NCBI GenBank assembly: GCA_963711065.1
Contig: CAVQCO010000007.1
Location: forward strand, 806,001 to 870,000
Direction: 5' to 3'
From: Bog-473 sp963711065
GTDB lineage: Bacteria; Actinomycetota; Acidimicrobiia; Acidimicrobiales; RAAP-2
Length of the DNA: 64,000 nucleotides
Of the stretch, positions 51,386 to 60,208 are shown piece by piece (position 1 is the stretch's first letter; each line of letters begins with the position of its first letter). The notes beneath the pieces are model-generated. The model searched no databases. It was not told the DNA's origin and worked only from the letters and a program-made list of their open reading frames with translations. The position numbers were made by a program, and so were the translations under genes.

Positions 51386-52507
51386 TCAAGCTCCACCGGT
51401 CGCAGGCGCGTAGCCGCTTCGGCGACCGGCCGCGGCCGACCCGACCTCCTCGAGCAGTTCGAGCCAGCGATCAGTCGTTCGATCCCAGGTGAACTTCTCC
51501 GCCCAGGCGCGTGCGGTCGCCCCCATTGTCAGGCGCTGCTCCGTGGCCGAGGCCAGGTCTACCCACGCCTGAGCCAGTGCAGGCACCACGTCCTCCTCCG
51601 TGCCCCGCACGAGCACGCCAGTGGCGCCATCAGAAATGACATCACGGATGCCGGGCGCATCGATCGCGAGGGCCGGCGTGCCGTGGGCGGCGGCTTCCAT
51701 GACCGACATACCCCACCCTTCGTGGTGGGCGGCGCTGAGGAGGATCCACGATTCCGACAAGAGGCGCATCTTCTCTTCCTCGTCGATCCTGCCGACCACG
51801 TGTGTTCGAGGGATGGTCGCAGCCTGCTGGCGGAGAGGTTCCAAACCTGGTCCGTCCCCCGCGATGACCAGCCGTCCCGGAACGCTCCGGGCCGCTATCT
51901 CCCAGGCCCTGAGGAGGAGGTGCAGGCGCTTGTGAGGAACGACCCGACTGAGAGAAAGATAGAGCGGCTCGGTCGATTTCGGCGGAAGAGGTCCCTGTGG
52001 TAGGTCGACGCCGTTCTCAATGATCCTGATGCGATCGTCTCGTACGCCGATCATTCGAAGCGCATCAGCGGTGGACGGGGAAACAGCAACAAACGTCCGG
52101 TTCCGGTAGATCGCGGGCATCGCACGCGTCTCAATGGCACGGCCAACGGCCGCGACGGTCTTTGGAAATTGCATGGCCCACTGATCGGTGTGCACGTGAT
52201 GCACCAGGCATACGGAGGGCGATCTGCGCCAGAGGGGTGAGAAGTACGGAAGGCCGTTCTCGACATCTATGACGACGTCTGCGTCCCGATAGCGTGTCGC
52301 ACACACGACCGGCGCCCGTAGATACTGGCTGTAGGTTCCTCCGGCCTGCACGACGGGATACACACGATCGGAAACGGGTCCACCGCACACGAGCGCCACT
52401 TCGTGGCCTCTCGTTTGGAACGCCAGGAGGAGGCGATCGACGAGTACTTCTGCCCCTCCTGCCAACGGGTTCGACAGGTCTCGCCAGCTAACGGCAACCA
52501 ATCTCAC
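51386..52507 (-). CDS. GT4 glycosyltransferase
   Basis: A 373-residue GT-B fold enzyme. The N-terminal domain starts VAVSWRDLSNPLAGGAEV, with the glycine-rich acceptor loop. The C-terminal domain has YLSLSRVVPHKRLHLLL, AGDGPGLEPLR and the nucleotide-sugar motif HHEGWGMSVMEAAAHGTPALA. It is of the class that builds lipid-linked mannosides or capsule chains from GDP- or UDP-sugars. GTG at 52507 is two bases after the stop of the upstream GT2 gene, so both are in one operon. Donor and acceptor are not predictable. Confidence 0.85.
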   Translation of the reverse strand: MRLVAVSWRDLSNPLAGGAEVLVDRLLLAFQTRGHEVALVCGGPVSDRVYPVVQAGGTYSQYLRAPVVCATRYRDADVVIDVENGLPYFSPLWRRSPSVCLVHHVHTDQWAMQFPKTVAAVGRAIETRAMPAIYRNRTFVAVSPSTADALRMIGVRDDRIRIIENGVDLPQGPLPPKSTEPLYLSLSRVVPHKRLHLLLRAWEIAARSVPGRLVIAGDGPGLEPLRQQAATIPRTHVVGRIDEEEKMRLLSESWILLSAAHHEGWGMSVMEAAAHGTPALAIDAPGIRDVISDGATGVLVRGTEEDVVPALAQAWVDLASATEQRLTMGATARAWAEKFTWDRTTDRWLELLEEVGSAAAGRRSGYAPATGGA

Positions 52508-52509
52508 GG

Positions 52510-53721
52510 TCAGGCGCCAGGAAGCGTCAACGGCTCCGGGTTGTGATCAGCGCAGTTCTCCGCCGTCAGACCATCAGACGCTGCGCCGAAGGGCCGTCTT
52601 GTCCCCGAGGAGCCGTCGTCGACCTTGGCTCTTGCCTCGTCCCCGACGAGCAACCGTGCTGCATGCCATTCGATCAGCTGATCGACAGAAACCAGACGCT
52701 CGCCCACGTGGGAATCGGGCAGCAGCTCACCGATGCGTTGCGTGACGTGTCGCACCTCATCCGGGGGGCTCAAGGGAAGCAGGACGACATAGCCGGTATC
52801 GGTCACGTTGAAAATGGGGAATGTCCGGCCGAAGGCGTCCCAGAGGGTCGCCGGCACGTTCTTCTGAAATCTGCTTGATTGGCGTGGGTCCAGCGAGACG
52901 GAAACGGCGGGTGTCAACGGGGGCTTTCGACCGAGTCGCATCCGAAGGACGTCCACAACCATGGAGAAGGGATCTACAACCGGGCGAACGGCACTGCCGT
53001 CGACGTCGCGCCAGTGGATCGGAACTTCGGTCACGCAGAAGTCGAGCCGTCGGGCCAGGTAGAGAAGCTCTACGTCGAAGGCGAATCGCTCAATGCGCAT
53101 GCAGTGGAACAAGAGCCGTGCTACGGGTGTGCGGAAAGCCTTGAAGCCGCATTGCGTGTCGATAATGCCCATGTGCGTCATCAGATTGACGTAGCGACTG
53201 AATGTCCTTCCCATGATGGCGCGTCGGTAATTGTCACTCTCTACGATCGATCCGGGGACAGAACGAGACCCAATGGCCACGTCCGCCGTGTCGAGTGCTG
53301 TCACCAAGAGAGGTATCTGCGCGGGGTCGACCGCCATGTCGGCGTCCATGAAGGTCACGATCGGCGCTGCGGCAACGGCAACGCCGTCGCGTATGGCTGC
53401 GCCTTTGCCAGAGTTGGTCCTGCGGCGGAGGACGCAGATGTCGGTGAATGACAGTGCGAAGAGCTCGGCGGATCGCTGGGCGGTGTCGTCCGAACTTCCA
53501 TCGTCCACGACGATGAGCTGCGTGGAAGCTGGGTCGATGGCGCCGGCCACCACCGCCCCATGGAGGCGCGCCTCCTCGTCCATGAGCCGATCCGCCTCGT
53601 TGAAGGCAGGTATGACGATGCTCAGCTTCGGAGGTTCAGTCAAGTGTGAGGCCTCTTGCCCTCGGACCGCGCAAAAAACCGCGTTTCCCCAGGTAACGGT
53701 GTGTCCGCAATTGTGGCACAT
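52510..53721 (-). CDS. GT2 glycosyltransferase with an extended C-terminus
   Basis: Residues about 32–270 are a polyprenyl-phosphate mannosyltransferase-like domain: LSIVIPAFNEADRL, VVDDGSSDDTAQ, the metal-binding FMDADMAVDP, and GSRSVPGS. The following 130 residues (FQKNVPATLWDAFGRTFPIFN…LPDSHVGERLVSVDQLIEWHAARLL) are unlike the usual end of this family and may be a second, unrecognised domain. The ATG at 53721 adds a leader with MCHNCGHTVTWGNAVFC; TTG at 53643 directly before LTEPPKLS is an equally plausible start that would remove it. It is the first gene of a pair with the GT4 enzyme. Confidence 0.8.
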   Translation of the reverse strand: MCHNCGHTVTWGNAVFCAVRGQEASHLTEPPKLSIVIPAFNEADRLMDEEARLHGAVVAGAIDPASTQLIVVDDGSSDDTAQRSAELFALSFTDICVLRRRTNSGKGAAIRDGVAVAAAPIVTFMDADMAVDPAQIPLLVTALDTADVAIGSRSVPGSIVESDNYRRAIMGRTFSRYVNLMTHMGIIDTQCGFKAFRTPVARLLFHCMRIERFAFDVELLYLARRLDFCVTEVPIHWRDVDGSAVRPVVDPFSMVVDVLRMRLGRKPPLTPAVSVSLDPRQSSRFQKNVPATLWDAFGRTFPIFNVTDTGYVVLLPLSPPDEVRHVTQRIGELLPDSHVGERLVSVDQLIEWHAARLLVGDEARAKVDDGSSGTRRPFGAASDGLTAENCADHNPEPLTLPGA

Positions 53722-54054
53722 GCCAGAATCTCCCTCGCGGACGTTGCCGCACCCTCGCTTCTTTCACAGCGGCTCCCCACAACCTGACCCTCGACGATCG
53801 CTCCACGATACTTTGTGGCGCCAGCTGAACAAGGGGGCTGCGACGGGCTTCACGGAGGGTCTGGGAGGGGTCAGCTGGGGGCCCCGGCTGGGGTCTCGGC
53901 GGAGCCCGTCACCCGGCCGAGGCACCCTGCGAGAGGCGGTGCCAACGTAGAGTGACTCCGTGCTGGATCCACCGATGGGCCGGGCAGCTTTGGCGGTGCA
54001 TGCACGGCGGTGCTGCGGCGGCGGCAGATCCGGCATTCTGAGTGGGAGCGACTC
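53722..54054. other. Intergenic region before the flippase-like gene
   Basis: No protein gene is convincing in these 333 bases. TAGAGT at 53948–53953 could be a -10 for the flippase-like gene but no matching -35 is seen. The region is G/C-rich with partly self-complementary runs (GGGGGCCCC near 53880), of unclear meaning. Confidence 0.45.
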
Positions 54055-55302
54055 GTGAACGCCATGAATGATGCTCACCGATGGCCGTCCGAAACCCCGA
54101 AAAGGGGCGGTCAAACGGCGTCCGGCGCAGGTGGCCTGACCGGTGGGGGAATGATGCTCTGGTGCGGCATGGTCTCCCTGAGCCTGTCGACGGTCGTGTT
54201 GCTCGCCGTGCTCTCCCGTCACTTCCATCATCAGGGCTTCGCGGGGCTCTCCGCTCTGTTCGGCTTGTTGTTCATCGCGTCCCTTATTCCCTCCGGCATT
54301 CCCCTGCGTGCCGCGGCCTTGATTGCCGATGGGGACGCACCACCTGATTTCACCGCACGACGCCTCCTTCCAGCGGCGTTGGCGGGTTTGTCAATTTCAC
54401 CATTGTTGGGCTACGTGCTGGGTCTTCCGATCCTGGCCGTCGCTTTCGTCGTCGTGCAGGTTCTCGTCGCATTCCCGCTGGGCGTTCGGAGGGGTGCTCT
54501 CATCGCTCTGCGGCGATTCACTGTGCTCGGCGTCAACATGATGATCGAAGCAACGCTGCGCGTTGCGCTCGGTTGTCTTGGAGGGTTGCTGTGGGGAACG
54601 ACCGGACTCGTCGCTGGCCTCGTCGTTGCCACCGTCGTTGCCTACGTTGTGCTTCCTTCAGCACCTCCTCAGGTCGCCAAACGACCCAGGCCCCAGACAT
54701 CCATGTTCGACACGTGGTTCACCGTTGTCTTGCTGGGGGTGCTGGTGCAGCTGGACATACTTCTTGCAGCGAGCGGGCTGACCAAGTCTGCGGCTACCAG
54801 GTACGACGTTGCGGCGGTTCCGGCAAAAGGCGTGTATCTGGTGCTGGTCGCCTTGAGCATTCTCATTTTCCCATACGTGCGGGCGCGCGCGGACCGAAGA
54901 GTCGTCATCGTCGGAGCCGGTTTGTCGATCGGATTTGGGTTGATGATTACCGCGGCGCTTGTGGTCTTCCGCACTCTGATTGGCCACGTACTCGGACAGG
55001 ACGTTGCGTCGGTCTATTTGCTGGTGTGTCTCGGGTGTGCCATGGCTCTTGCCGGGGCAACGAGCGTCGTGGTCAACTGCAACGTTGCGCTCGGCGTCGT
55101 GCGACCGTGGCCACCGCTCGTTTTGGGCCTCGTTGGTCTGGTCACATGCTGGTCGTTCCGGCCCACCGCGCCGGAGTTCGCCACCGTCGTGCTGGGCGTG
55201 CAGGGCTTCGTACTGCTCGTCAGTCTCTGGGTGTGCGTGTACGGGCGACGCGGGACGGTCCTCCACGCGCCTGGAGCCTCACTGCCGGTCGCCACCGCCT
55301 AG
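54055..55302 (+). CDS. Multi-pass membrane protein, polysaccharide flippase/MATE-like
   Basis: The 415-residue protein has roughly 11–12 hydrophobic helices spaced as in MOP/MATE-type flippases (LWCGMVSLSLSTVVLLAVLS, LLFIASLIPSGIPLRAAAL, VYLLVCLGCAMALAGATS). It lacks motifs that fix its substrate, but such proteins move lipid-linked sugar units across the membrane, which fits its place among glycosyltransferases and sugar methyltransferases. GTG at 54055 has GGGAGC upstream; an ATG at 54010 adds 15 residues. It is convergent with, and overlaps by 24 bases, the methyltransferase at 55279. Confidence 0.65.
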   Translation: MNAMNDAHRWPSETPKRGGQTASGAGGLTGGGMMLWCGMVSLSLSTVVLLAVLSRHFHHQGFAGLSALFGLLFIASLIPSGIPLRAAALIADGDAPPDFTARRLLPAALAGLSISPLLGYVLGLPILAVAFVVVQVLVAFPLGVRRGALIALRRFTVLGVNMMIEATLRVALGCLGGLLWGTTGLVAGLVVATVVAYVVLPSAPPQVAKRPRPQTSMFDTWFTVVLLGVLVQLDILLAASGLTKSAATRYDVAAVPAKGVYLVLVALSILIFPYVRARADRRVVIVGAGLSIGFGLMITAALVVFRTLIGHVLGQDVASVYLLVCLGCAMALAGATSVVVNCNVALGVVRPWPPLVLGLVGLVTCWSFRPTAPEFATVVLGVQGFVLLVSLWVCVYGRRGTVLHAPGASLPVATA

Positions 55303-56079
55303 ACCGGTGGTGCCCTCGATCTCGATCATGCCGAGCTTCCCTTCTCTGATGTCGACCGGAAAACCGTGCTGTCCGACGAACTCGAGATAGCCGGCAAGCG
55401 CACCATCGAATTTGTCGTTGGCCGAGCAGTCGTCGACGACCACTATCCCGCCAGGAGCCAACCTCGGCACGACCTCTTCCAGTGACCGCAACACCGGACG
55501 CGTGAGATCGACATCGATCAGACAGAAGCTGATGTCGTCGAGGGGGCCGAAATCGAAGGAATTCACGTCTGCCTGGAACGATGCGACCCGAGAGACTCCG
55601 TTGTTGATCATCGTCTGGTCGAACCACCTCTTTCGATAGGAGCGAAAGAGGTTCTGATAGAGGCCCGGGTCCTTCCCGCGGCCGTCCTCGACGATTATGT
55701 CCTGCTCCGTGAATCCGGTGAACGTATCGATGCAGATGTACTTCCGGGGGTCATCCAGGTCATCCAGATGCTTGTTGAGAAAGACGGTCGTATGCCCTGC
55801 TGCACAGCCGATTTCGAGGATCGGCCCGCTCATGCCGTGGGTGCGGGTGAGGCACGACACAAGCAAGGACAACTCTCGCGGGCGAAACATGTAATCGAAT
55901 CGGTAGAAGAGAAGCCGGTGCAGCCCGGTGCGGTAGGCGATCCCCTTTGCTGTCGTTACGAGAGCCGTGCGGGCGCGAAGTCGAACGGAGTCGGTCAGTC
56001 GGCCGGGGAGGTGGTCTGGACGTCTGATCGGGGAGGCGGTGGTCTCGCCTCGGTCTTCCGGATGGCGCGTGGGTTCCAA
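55279..56079 (-). CDS. Class I SAM methyltransferase, TylF/macrocin-like
   Basis: The SAM site is ILEIGCAAGHTT, followed by the acidic YICIDTFTGF and IDVDLTRPVLRSLEEVVPRLAPGGIVVVDDC, the layout of TylF/MycF-type sugar O-methyltransferases, which are metal-dependent. The N-terminal helical region (RARTALVTTAKGIAYRTGL…) is typical of these proteins. It likely methylates a sugar hydroxyl of a surface glycan or glycolipid in this cluster. The ATG at 56079 gives 266 residues; an N-terminal cut of about 30 residues is possible. Confidence 0.75.
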   Translation of the reverse strand: MEPTRHPEDRGETTASPIRRPDHLPGRLTDSVRLRARTALVTTAKGIAYRTGLHRLLFYRFDYMFRPRELSLLVSCLTRTHGMSGPILEIGCAAGHTTVFLNKHLDDLDDPRKYICIDTFTGFTEQDIIVEDGRGKDPGLYQNLFRSYRKRWFDQTMINNGVSRVASFQADVNSFDFGPLDDISFCLIDVDLTRPVLRSLEEVVPRLAPGGIVVVDDCSANDKFDGALAGYLEFVGQHGFPVDIREGKLGMIEIEGTTGLGGGDRQ

Positions 56080-56213
56080 AACGGGAACAGGCTACCCACT
56101 CGGACAGTATGGTTCGCGAGTTGGACGTGCCACTGTCGTCAAGGGGGCGGATCGCGCAGGACTAGCATCTGCTCATACCACGTCCCCACGACAACGGCCC
56201 GGGTATCGACGCC

Positions 56214-56963
56214 ATGCGCAACGACTGGGAGGCGCGAGCCCGCACGGTTCCCTTGTATTCGATTGATGCGCAGAAACGCGATTGGACGATGGACGAGTTC
56301 TATGCACGGGGACCGGTACTCGTCGCTGAACTCGTCGATCCGATCCTGGAGCGTCTCGGTGTGGACCCAGGTGGACGGCGAGTCCTCGAGGTCGGGTGCG
56401 GAATGGGCCGCCTCTTTGCCGGTCTGTCGCAACGCTTCGGCGAGGTGTGGGGGATCGACATCTCACCCGCGATGATCGACCAGGGGCGCAAGAATTGCCC
56501 CGTGCAGGCAACTTGGCTCGTCGGCGACGGCCAGTCGCTCAATGGCGTTGCCGACTCGTCCGTCGACCATGTCCTCTCCTTTGAGGTGTTCGGACACATC
56601 CCTCAGGTTGCCATCATTCACTCCTACTTGAACGAGACGTGGCGGGTGTTGCGTCCGCACGGCACATTTCAAGTGCAGCTGCGCCGGCGCAGTGATTCGG
56701 TCCGCCAATCGATTGTGCGAGCCCTGCCGCGCCCACTGCGTGTCGCGGCAGCATCTCTCCTCCGAGTGGTCGGCATGGCTCCCGTGCCGGGTGACATCGA
56801 CACATGGCTCGGACGTTTGATCAACCCGGACGATGCCGTAACGTTCGTCGAGTCCTTAGGCTTCAGCGATATCGCCATCCTCCCGTCGGATCCGCGGAGC
56901 TCTGCTCGTCGCCTGCCACGGGGATACTGGCTCGTGGGCCGCAAACCTCGGACGGTCGCCTGA
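56214..56963 (+). CDS. Class I SAM methyltransferase
   Basis: VLEVGCGMGRLF is the SAM-binding loop, VWGIDISPAMIDQGR and the DHVLSFEVFGHIP and TWRVLRPHGTFQVQLRR blocks complete a methyltransferase type 11/25 fold. Residues 170–215 form a helical cap with hydrophobic segments. The C-terminus (LPRGYWLVGRK) is compact. Substrate unknown; the position suggests a sugar or lipid of the envelope glycan. It stands between a convergent GT2 gene and the divergent MT gene at 56079. Confidence 0.78.
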   Translation: MRNDWEARARTVPLYSIDAQKRDWTMDEFYARGPVLVAELVDPILERLGVDPGGRRVLEVGCGMGRLFAGLSQRFGEVWGIDISPAMIDQGRKNCPVQATWLVGDGQSLNGVADSSVDHVLSFEVFGHIPQVAIIHSYLNETWRVLRPHGTFQVQLRRRSDSVRQSIVRALPRPLRVAAASLLRVVGMAPVPGDIDTWLGRLINPDDAVTFVESLGFSDIAILPSDPRSSARRLPRGYWLVGRKPRTVA

Positions 56964-56972
56964 ACCGAGCAA

Positions 56973-57941
56973 TTAGAAGCTGGGGATGCGGTTCCGGAAG
57001 ACCTCCCGGTATCCCGTGGCCGCGCCAGCCCAGAGGGCGCGTACCGTCGCAAGACGAACCTCCCACGACGCTTCCGTCGGAAGACATCCAACGGACGTGA
57101 TGAGGATCCACACGGGGATGAAGAGCCCGAGAATGCTCACGCGCTCGAGCCCACGCGAGTGCAAGAAATGGAAGCGGATTCTCGACAGTGCCATCTGACG
57201 AGCCCGCTCGGCTCCGTGGCTGGCTGTGGCGCGAACCAGCGCACCGCCTGGGCTCAGCCCCACCCAGCCGTAATGGAAGACCTTGGCGTCCCTCACGACG
57301 ATGGCTCGTAAACCCAGATTCCGGATCCGAACCCCGAGGTCTGCCTCCTCGTAATGAATGGGAAACCGTCGGTCGTCGAAGCCTCCCAACTCCTCGAGGA
57401 CGAGCCGTGGCACCGCGAAGGCGTCGGGCATGTCCTCTGTGGGCCAATTCGGTGCGTCGGGAAGCGAGGACCGACCACCGAGGAGGTTGTGGGTCTGTCC
57501 CGTCCAGCGTGATCGCCGGATACCAGCACACCAGATGGTTCCGAGACTGCCGGAATAGATCACGGGGCCGTCAAGCCCCACGTCGCCGGGCTCGAATGCA
57601 CGAGCGAGCTCCGCTATCGCGCCGTGCTCCACCTCGTTGTCATCGTCGATGAACACGCAGAGGCCCGAGGTCGCAGCTCTCCAGCCCTCGTTCCTCGCGC
57701 CGGCGACGCTGACACCGAGCCCTGCGTGCACCACTCGGACAGCGAGACCTTCGATGGGTTGGGGAAACGCCGAGCGCACCGGGTCGTTGTCGACGACGAT
57801 GACCTCGTCGGGCACTCGGAGCCCTTTGCTCAGGGAAACGAGAAGGGCCTGCAGCATTTCGGGTCGGCGGAACGTGGGGATGATGACGGCAATGCTCCAC
57901 GACGGACTCCATGCGATCGTCGGCAACCTATTCGGCTCCAA
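56973..57941 (-). CDS. GT2 rhamnosyltransferase-like glycosyltransferase
   Basis: The catalytic domain begins AVIIPTFRRPEMLQALL and has EVIVVDNDPVR, the metal-binding FIDDDNEVE and YEEADLGVRIRNLG, which is diagnostic of the rhamnosyltransferase/WbbL-like GT2 group. The C-terminal 60 residues include an amphipathic or membrane-touching helix (ILGLFIPVWILITSVGCL). It should transfer rhamnose or a related deoxysugar to a surface polymer. It converges on the methyltransferase at 56214 with nine bases between stops. Confidence 0.82.
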   Translation of the reverse strand: MEPNRLPTIAWSPSWSIAVIIPTFRRPEMLQALLVSLSKGLRVPDEVIVVDNDPVRSAFPQPIEGLAVRVVHAGLGVSVAGARNEGWRAATSGLCVFIDDDNEVEHGAIAELARAFEPGDVGLDGPVIYSGSLGTIWCAGIRRSRWTGQTHNLLGGRSSLPDAPNWPTEDMPDAFAVPRLVLEELGGFDDRRFPIHYEEADLGVRIRNLGLRAIVVRDAKVFHYGWVGLSPGGALVRATASHGAERARQMALSRIRFHFLHSRGLERVSILGLFIPVWILITSVGCLPTEASWEVRLATVRALWAGAATGYREVFRNRIPSF

Positions 57942-57996
57942 TGGTCAAACCGAGTCGCACACGGTGAACCGGCGGAGCCCTCTGTGGTGCGAGTCC

Positions 57997-58791
57997 TCAC
58001 TCATCGGAAGACGACCGCACAATGGTGGGGGAGCGGGCCTCCACCACAAGGCTCTCCCCCGCTCGGGATTCGCTGTCAATCGCCAGCTCCGGAAGGCCAC
58101 TCACGCCGAACTCGGACTTGACGATGGATGTGAAGCCACAGTCCGAGAGCAACCGGGCAAGCGTTTCGAAGTCATAGGAGAATCGATGTTGGCCGCTCTG
58201 ACGGAAGTGAAAGTTCACGACTTCCATTTTGGTGCGAAAGGGCAGGACGTCTCTGCGCAGGGAGAACGGTGCAGCATCACTCTCCGGCTCCAAAGTGAGT
58301 AATGGACTGAACGTGCTCATGTCCTCGAGACCGCCCCCGCAGTAAGCGGAAAGATACTTGCCACCATCAGGCACGATGATCCGTAAGACTCCTCCGGGAG
58401 AGAGCACGCGTCGGCAGTCGTCGAGAAACTTCGGGGCCTCTTCGTAGTAGTCAAGGTGCTCGAGGAAGTGCTCAGTGAAGATTGCGCGGGCCGACCCAGA
58501 TGCAAGCGGCAGAGCGGTTCGGCAGTCGCGAACGCACGTCACGCCTCGAGCCGCTACCGAGTCGACGTTGATCCAACCTTGCCGGCCTTGAGAGCCACAC
58601 CCGACGTTGACCAGGAGATCCGTGGCCGAGGCATAGCGGCGGTCGATGCCGCGTCGTGTGAGGCGCAGCCACGCGAGACGGGTCTCGGCGTCGAGCTCCC
58701 GGAGAGCGTGGAGGGGGAGCATCTTCAAGGCGGTGCGATATGGGAATCGATTGCTCCTCGCACGCAGCCGTTCGTTCCTTGCAGCCGACAC
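57997..58791 (-). CDS. Class I SAM methyltransferase (methyltransferase type 11)
   Basis: LLVNVGCGSQGRQGWINVDSV is the SAM region in the form found in surface-polysaccharide methyltransferases, followed by FTEHFLEHLDYYEEAPKFLDDCRRVLSPGGVLRIIVPD. A longer frame reaches upstream to 59043, but the ribosome site AGGGGAGGGG nine bases before the GTG at 58791 and the absence of family-like sequence before it argue for this start. It gives 264 residues. It lies upstream of the GT2 gene on the same strand and is probably co-expressed. Confidence 0.75.
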   Translation of the reverse strand: MSAARNERLRARSNRFPYRTALKMLPLHALRELDAETRLAWLRLTRRGIDRRYASATDLLVNVGCGSQGRQGWINVDSVAARGVTCVRDCRTALPLASGSARAIFTEHFLEHLDYYEEAPKFLDDCRRVLSPGGVLRIIVPDGGKYLSAYCGGGLEDMSTFSPLLTLEPESDAAPFSLRRDVLPFRTKMEVVNFHFRQSGQHRFSYDFETLARLLSDCGFTSIVKSEFGVSGLPELAIDSESRAGESLVVEARSPTIVRSSSDE

Positions 58792-59107
58792 GAGTGTCGC
58801 CCCTCCCCTGAAGAAGGTCCAGTTGTCTGGACGCGGTGCCCAGGCATCCCGTGCCCAGGCTCGGCCATGGGCCGCGGCTTGCGGCCGGGAGACTGAATCG
58901 CCTGCTCGGAGTGTAGGTCGGCGATATGCGAAGTGACCTTCTTTGGGCACCGGCACCGTGTGGAGAGGGACCGTTCTTGGTGCCCGCGGACTTTGGAATA
59001 GATTTCTCTCTCTCCGATCGCTTTCAGGCGCAGGTGGGGTCACGACGGCCCGTCGCCAGGTCCTCGGGGAACAGGAGGGTCCCGCCAGGGAGAGAGTTGG
59101 AAAGTCA
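58792..59107. other. Region between the methyltransferase and tRNA-Pro
   Basis: No gene is evident. An inverted repeat GGGCACC (58945–58951) / GGTGCCC (58979–58985) with a 27-base spacer is present but has no T-tract. The promoters of the leftward methyltransferase and the tRNA should lie here. Confidence 0.45.
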
Positions 59108-59182
59108 CGGGCTGTGGCGCAGCTTGGTTAGCGCGCTTGACTGGGGGTCAAGAGGTCCCGGGTTCAAATCCCGGCAGCCCGA
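59108..59182 (+). tRNA. tRNA-Pro (anticodon GGG)
   Basis: The 75-base sequence folds as a cloverleaf: acceptor CGGGCTG/CAGCCCG, D stem GCGC/GCGC, anticodon stem CTTGA/TCAAG with the loop CTGGGGG (anticodon GGG), T stem CCGGG/CCCGG with loop TTCAAAT, and discriminator A. The encoded 3' end lacks CCA. Its 3' 42 bases occur again at 59793. Confidence 0.95.
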
Positions 59183-59251
59183 CTAGTTGGAAGCTGCAAG
59201 CCAGGTCAGTTCCACGAGCGGGCGGCCCGGGCCTCAATTAGCCTCCCTTGT

Positions 59252-59662
59252 ATGCCTCCGTCGTCAAGACGACCGGCAGGAACGCCTCAGGTACTCCCGT
59301 ACTTGTACTACGCGGACGCCGCACAGGCATTGGGGTTCCTTGTGGAGAGCTTTGGCTTTACCGAGATTGAGGCTCTTCGCGACGACGAGGGCCGTGTCTG
59401 GACAGCTCAACTATCCACCGGTGACGGCGTCATTCTGATTGGACCCGCAATGGCCGAGTTCGGCTCTCGCTCAGTTGATGATCCAGCGTGGGCGACATCA
59501 CGCACCTTCGTCTACGTCGACGATGTCGACCTGCATTGCGGGCACGCTCGCGATTCGGGCGCGACGATCATTGATGGCCCGGCCGATCATGGCCCCAACC
59601 GGATTTACGTCGCCAGCGACTGCGGCGGCCAACAATGGATCTTCGCTACCCCACTCGTGTGA
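59252..59662 (+). CDS. VOC-family (glyoxalase-like) protein inside the tRNA-bounded segment
   Basis: The 136-residue protein has two beta-alpha-beta-beta-beta modules of the vicinal oxygen chelate fold (LPYLYYADAAQALGFLVESFGF, FVYVDDVDLHCGHARDSGATIIDGPADH, QWIFATPLV). The family includes glyoxalase I, dioxygenases and antibiotic-binding resistance proteins. Metal ligands cannot be assigned with confidence. It is the only convincing gene between tRNA-Pro and its truncated copy, which suggests arrival with a mobile segment. Confidence 0.78.
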   Translation: MPPSSRRPAGTPQVLPYLYYADAAQALGFLVESFGFTEIEALRDDEGRVWTAQLSTGDGVILIGPAMAEFGSRSVDDPAWATSRTFVYVDDVDLHCGHARDSGATIIDGPADHGPNRIYVASDCGGQQWIFATPLV

Positions 59663-59792
59663 CGCGTCTCAAGGGCAGGGGTGCCCAGGCTGCCGAGTTG
59701 GGGTCCTTCGTCCAGCCGCGCTTAACTTTCATCACTTCGGTTCGATCCAACCTGGTCAGATAGCCCGTTGTACAGCGTTGAGTGGGTAATAC

Positions 59793-59836
59793 CTGGGGGT
59801 CAAGTGGTCCCGGGTTCAAATCCCGGCAGCCCGACT
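59793..59836 (+). repeat. Second copy of the tRNA-Pro 3' end (attachment-site-like direct repeat)
   Basis: These 44 bases match 59141–59184 (anticodon loop to just past the tRNA 3' end) with a single mismatch. Upstream there is no CGGGCTG acceptor half, so this is not a second tRNA gene. The copies are 652 bases apart. Such tRNA 3'-end repeats are typical of integration by tyrosine recombinases; no integrase gene lies between them. Confidence 0.88.
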
Positions 59837-59950
59837 CGCCGGGAGTGTCCGTGCGGGGCGCAGGTGTAGGGTGCCCGGCAAACCAGGTGCTGAGGCATGG
59901 ACCGGATCGGGCGGGGTTCCGCACGGCCCGGGCGCCTCGAACGGACGGGG

Positions 59951-60139
59951 ATGCCCATGAACTTTCCACTTGCGGTGAGCGGCGGATTTGTCGCCCTCTG
60001 GTCGATCATCTATTTCGTGCTGTTGGTGACCCTGGGTGTCATCTCAATCCGCAAAGGCCACTGGGTGATGTTCATCGTGGGCATCTTCATACCTCTGTTC
60101 TGGTTCATCGGAGCTCTTCTGCCCCGAAGGGTGCGCTGA
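59951..60139 (+). CDS. Small two-helix membrane protein
   Basis: From the ATG at 59951 the 62 residues have two hydrophobic helices (SGGFVALWSIIYFVLLVTLGVISI and VMFIVGIFIPLFWFIGALL) linked by RKGHW, with a basic end. Such proteins are common in actinobacteria and have no known function. A GGACGGGG lies upstream. A longer frame starts at 59897. Confidence 0.6.
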   Translation: MPMNFPLAVSGGFVALWSIIYFVLLVTLGVISIRKGHWVMFIVGIFIPLFWFIGALLPRRVR

Positions 60140-60208
60140 ACATGTGTGCGCCCAGGACCTTTCTTCTCGATGATGCGCTCGGGTCCTCCGTGAAGGCGGT
60201 GCCGAGCT

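Noticed and set aside
51084..51413. A 109-residue rightward frame between aftD and the GT4 gene
   Set aside because: It has no recognisable domain, runs into the end of the GT4 gene on the other strand and shows no ribosome site or steady codon bias.
59760..59836. A second tRNA-Pro gene
   Set aside because: Only the 3' part from the anticodon loop is present; there is no 5' acceptor strand or D arm.
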